Assembly (NCBI GenBank): GCA_900555785.1
Contig: USMO01000074.1
Coordinates: forward strand, 1 to 7,582
From: an uncultured Eubacteriales bacterium
Lineage (GTDB): Bacteria > Bacillota > Clostridia > Oscillospirales > CAG-272
DNA length: 7,582 bases
Reading direction: 5' to 3'
Positions 6,728 to 7,582 of the stretch are shown here, one piece after another (the first letter of the stretch is position 1; each line of letters opens with the position of its first letter). The notes beneath the pieces are model-generated. The model was given only the letters and a program-made list of their open reading frames with translations, was not told where the DNA came from and did not search any database. A program made the translations under genes and the position numbers.

Positions 6728-7582
6728 TGACTATGGAAGAGAAAAAACGCGTCAGATGGTGCCGGACGGCACCTGCGGATGCCCTGCGGCTGCTCGGAAG
6801 TGACGGGCAGCGCGGGCTTTCCCATAAGGAGGCATACCGGCGGCTCCGGGCAAACGGGCAGAACCGTTTCATGGAGCCGCCCAAACAGGCGCTGGGGATT
6901 CTGCGCGGTCTGTTCCGCGACCCGGTCCTGATTCTGACCCTGCTGTGCGGGGTCCTGTCGCTGTGCTTCGGTGAGGTGCTCAGCGGGCTGCCGTTTCTCG
7001 TGCTGTTTCTTGCGTGGGGAACGGTTTTTGTCGTTCGGCTGCTGCGGCAGGTCTGGCGGCTGCAGGCGCAGTTCGCCTTTTTCGACACCCCGTCGGTCAC
7101 AGTCATGCGAGAGGGGGAGGCGTTCCTCATTCCCGGCACGCGCGTGGTGCGGGGGGACGTAATCGTCCTGCATGAGGGGGACATCGTTCCCTGCGACTGC
7201 CGGCTGCTGTCGGGCGAGGACCTGACGGTCCGGCTGACCTGGCGGGAGGGCGAGAAACCGGCACCGCACCTTTATAAGAAGAATGCCGGCAGGACCTATG
7301 CCTATGGGGATGCTACGCTGCCGCCGAACGAGGAGAACATGCTTTACGGCGGCTCGGTCATCGTTTCGGGCAGTGCCGTTGCGCTTGCGGTCGAGCTGGG
7401 GGACACCTCCTTTCTCGGCGCGATGGGAGAGAAATACCGCAGCTTCGGCAAGCCGACCGGCGGCGAGGCAATGGGCGGGGCCCTGCCGTACTGCAAGCTG
7501 TTTTCGTTCGTGTCGCTGCTGCTTCTGTTCCTGTGCGGCATTGTGTCGCTGTTTGCGGCACCGGCAGAATATACCGCCCTGC
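6727..7582 (+). CDS. P-type ATPase-like protein, 3'-partial, degenerate actuator motif
   Basis: The open frame runs from the ATG at 6727 off the window end, giving 285 full codons. An N-terminal region with LSHKEAYRRLRANGQNRF (about 31-48) matches the cation-ATPase N-terminal domain (compare 'GLs..ea..rl...G.N'). Predicted helices are at about 66-82 and 84-103. An actuator (A) domain follows at about 118-240 (VMREGEAFLIPGTRVVRGDVIVL, HEGDIVPCDCRLLSGEDLTV, MLYGGSVIVSG), and a third hydrophobic segment at about 255-280. These are P-type pump features, most like P2 cation pumps. The TGES motif expected just after DLTV is not recognisable; residues 170-176 read LTWREGE. The phosphorylated Asp motif (DKTGT) would lie beyond the window. 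TGATGA joins the upstream stop and this ATG with one shared base and no clear Shine-Dalgarno sequence, suggesting translational coupling to the Clp gene. ATG 6733 is an alternative start. The transported ion cannot be told. Confidence 0.85.
   Translation, partial: MTMEEKKRVRWCRTAPADALRLLGSDGQRGLSHKEAYRRLRANGQNRFMEPPKQALGILRGLFRDPVLILTLLCGVLSLCFGEVLSGLPFLVLFLAWGTVFVVRLLRQVWRLQAQFAFFDTPSVTVMREGEAFLIPGTRVVRGDVIVLHEGDIVPCDCRLLSGEDLTVRLTWREGEKPAPHLYKKNAGRTYAYGDATLPPNEENMLYGGSVIVSGSAVALAVELGDTSFLGAMGEKYRSFGKPTGGEAMGGALPYCKLFSFVSLLLLFLCGIVSLFAAPAEYTAL

Overview
The window is a tightly packed stretch of bacterial chromosome, almost certainly from a fairly GC-rich member of the Clostridia (Bacillota, probably Oscillospirales/Ruminococcaceae-like). 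The evidence is the Firmicutes gene order ecfA2-ecfT-truA, strong AGGAGG-type ribosome sites, a DUF5711-like protein, a CvpA-like protein, and a Clp unfoldase with an N-terminal zinc finger. All seven genes lie on the + strand. They overlap or are separated by at most 21 bases, and I see no terminator, RNA gene, insertion sequence or CRISPR array. No gene-free stretch exceeds 21 bases.

Layout: (1) 1-837, ABC ATPase, 5'-truncated by the window edge. (2) 834-1658, EcfT, the membrane subunit of an energy-coupling-factor (ECF) vitamin/metal importer. (3) 1663-2454, TruA tRNA pseudouridine synthase. (4) 2451-3653, a membrane-anchored beta-repeat protein resembling DUF5711, starting at TTG. (5) 3675-4376, a CvpA-like membrane protein. 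(6) 4397-6727, a ClpC-type double AAA+ unfoldase with a four-cysteine McsA-like finger in place of the Clp N domain. (7) 6727-7582, the N-terminal part of a P-type ATPase, cut by the window end.

The first three genes are a classic ECF/tRNA-modification block. The next group adds envelope proteins and a proteostasis machine. A textbook-perfect sigma-A promoter (TTGACA, 17-base spacer, TATAAT) sits inside the DUF5711-like coding region in an AT-rich island. It probably gives cvpA, clpC and the P-type ATPase their own transcript within the longer operon.

The most striking items are these. The first ABC ATPase looks chimeric: its N-terminal two thirds resemble an ABC-2/drug-exporter ATPase and its C-terminal third is EcfA2, with the switch at the Walker B/D-loop. 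This is either a natural recombinant or an assembly artefact. The others are the internal consensus promoter, the zinc-finger Clp unfoldase, and a P-type ATPase whose actuator domain lacks a recognisable TGES motif.
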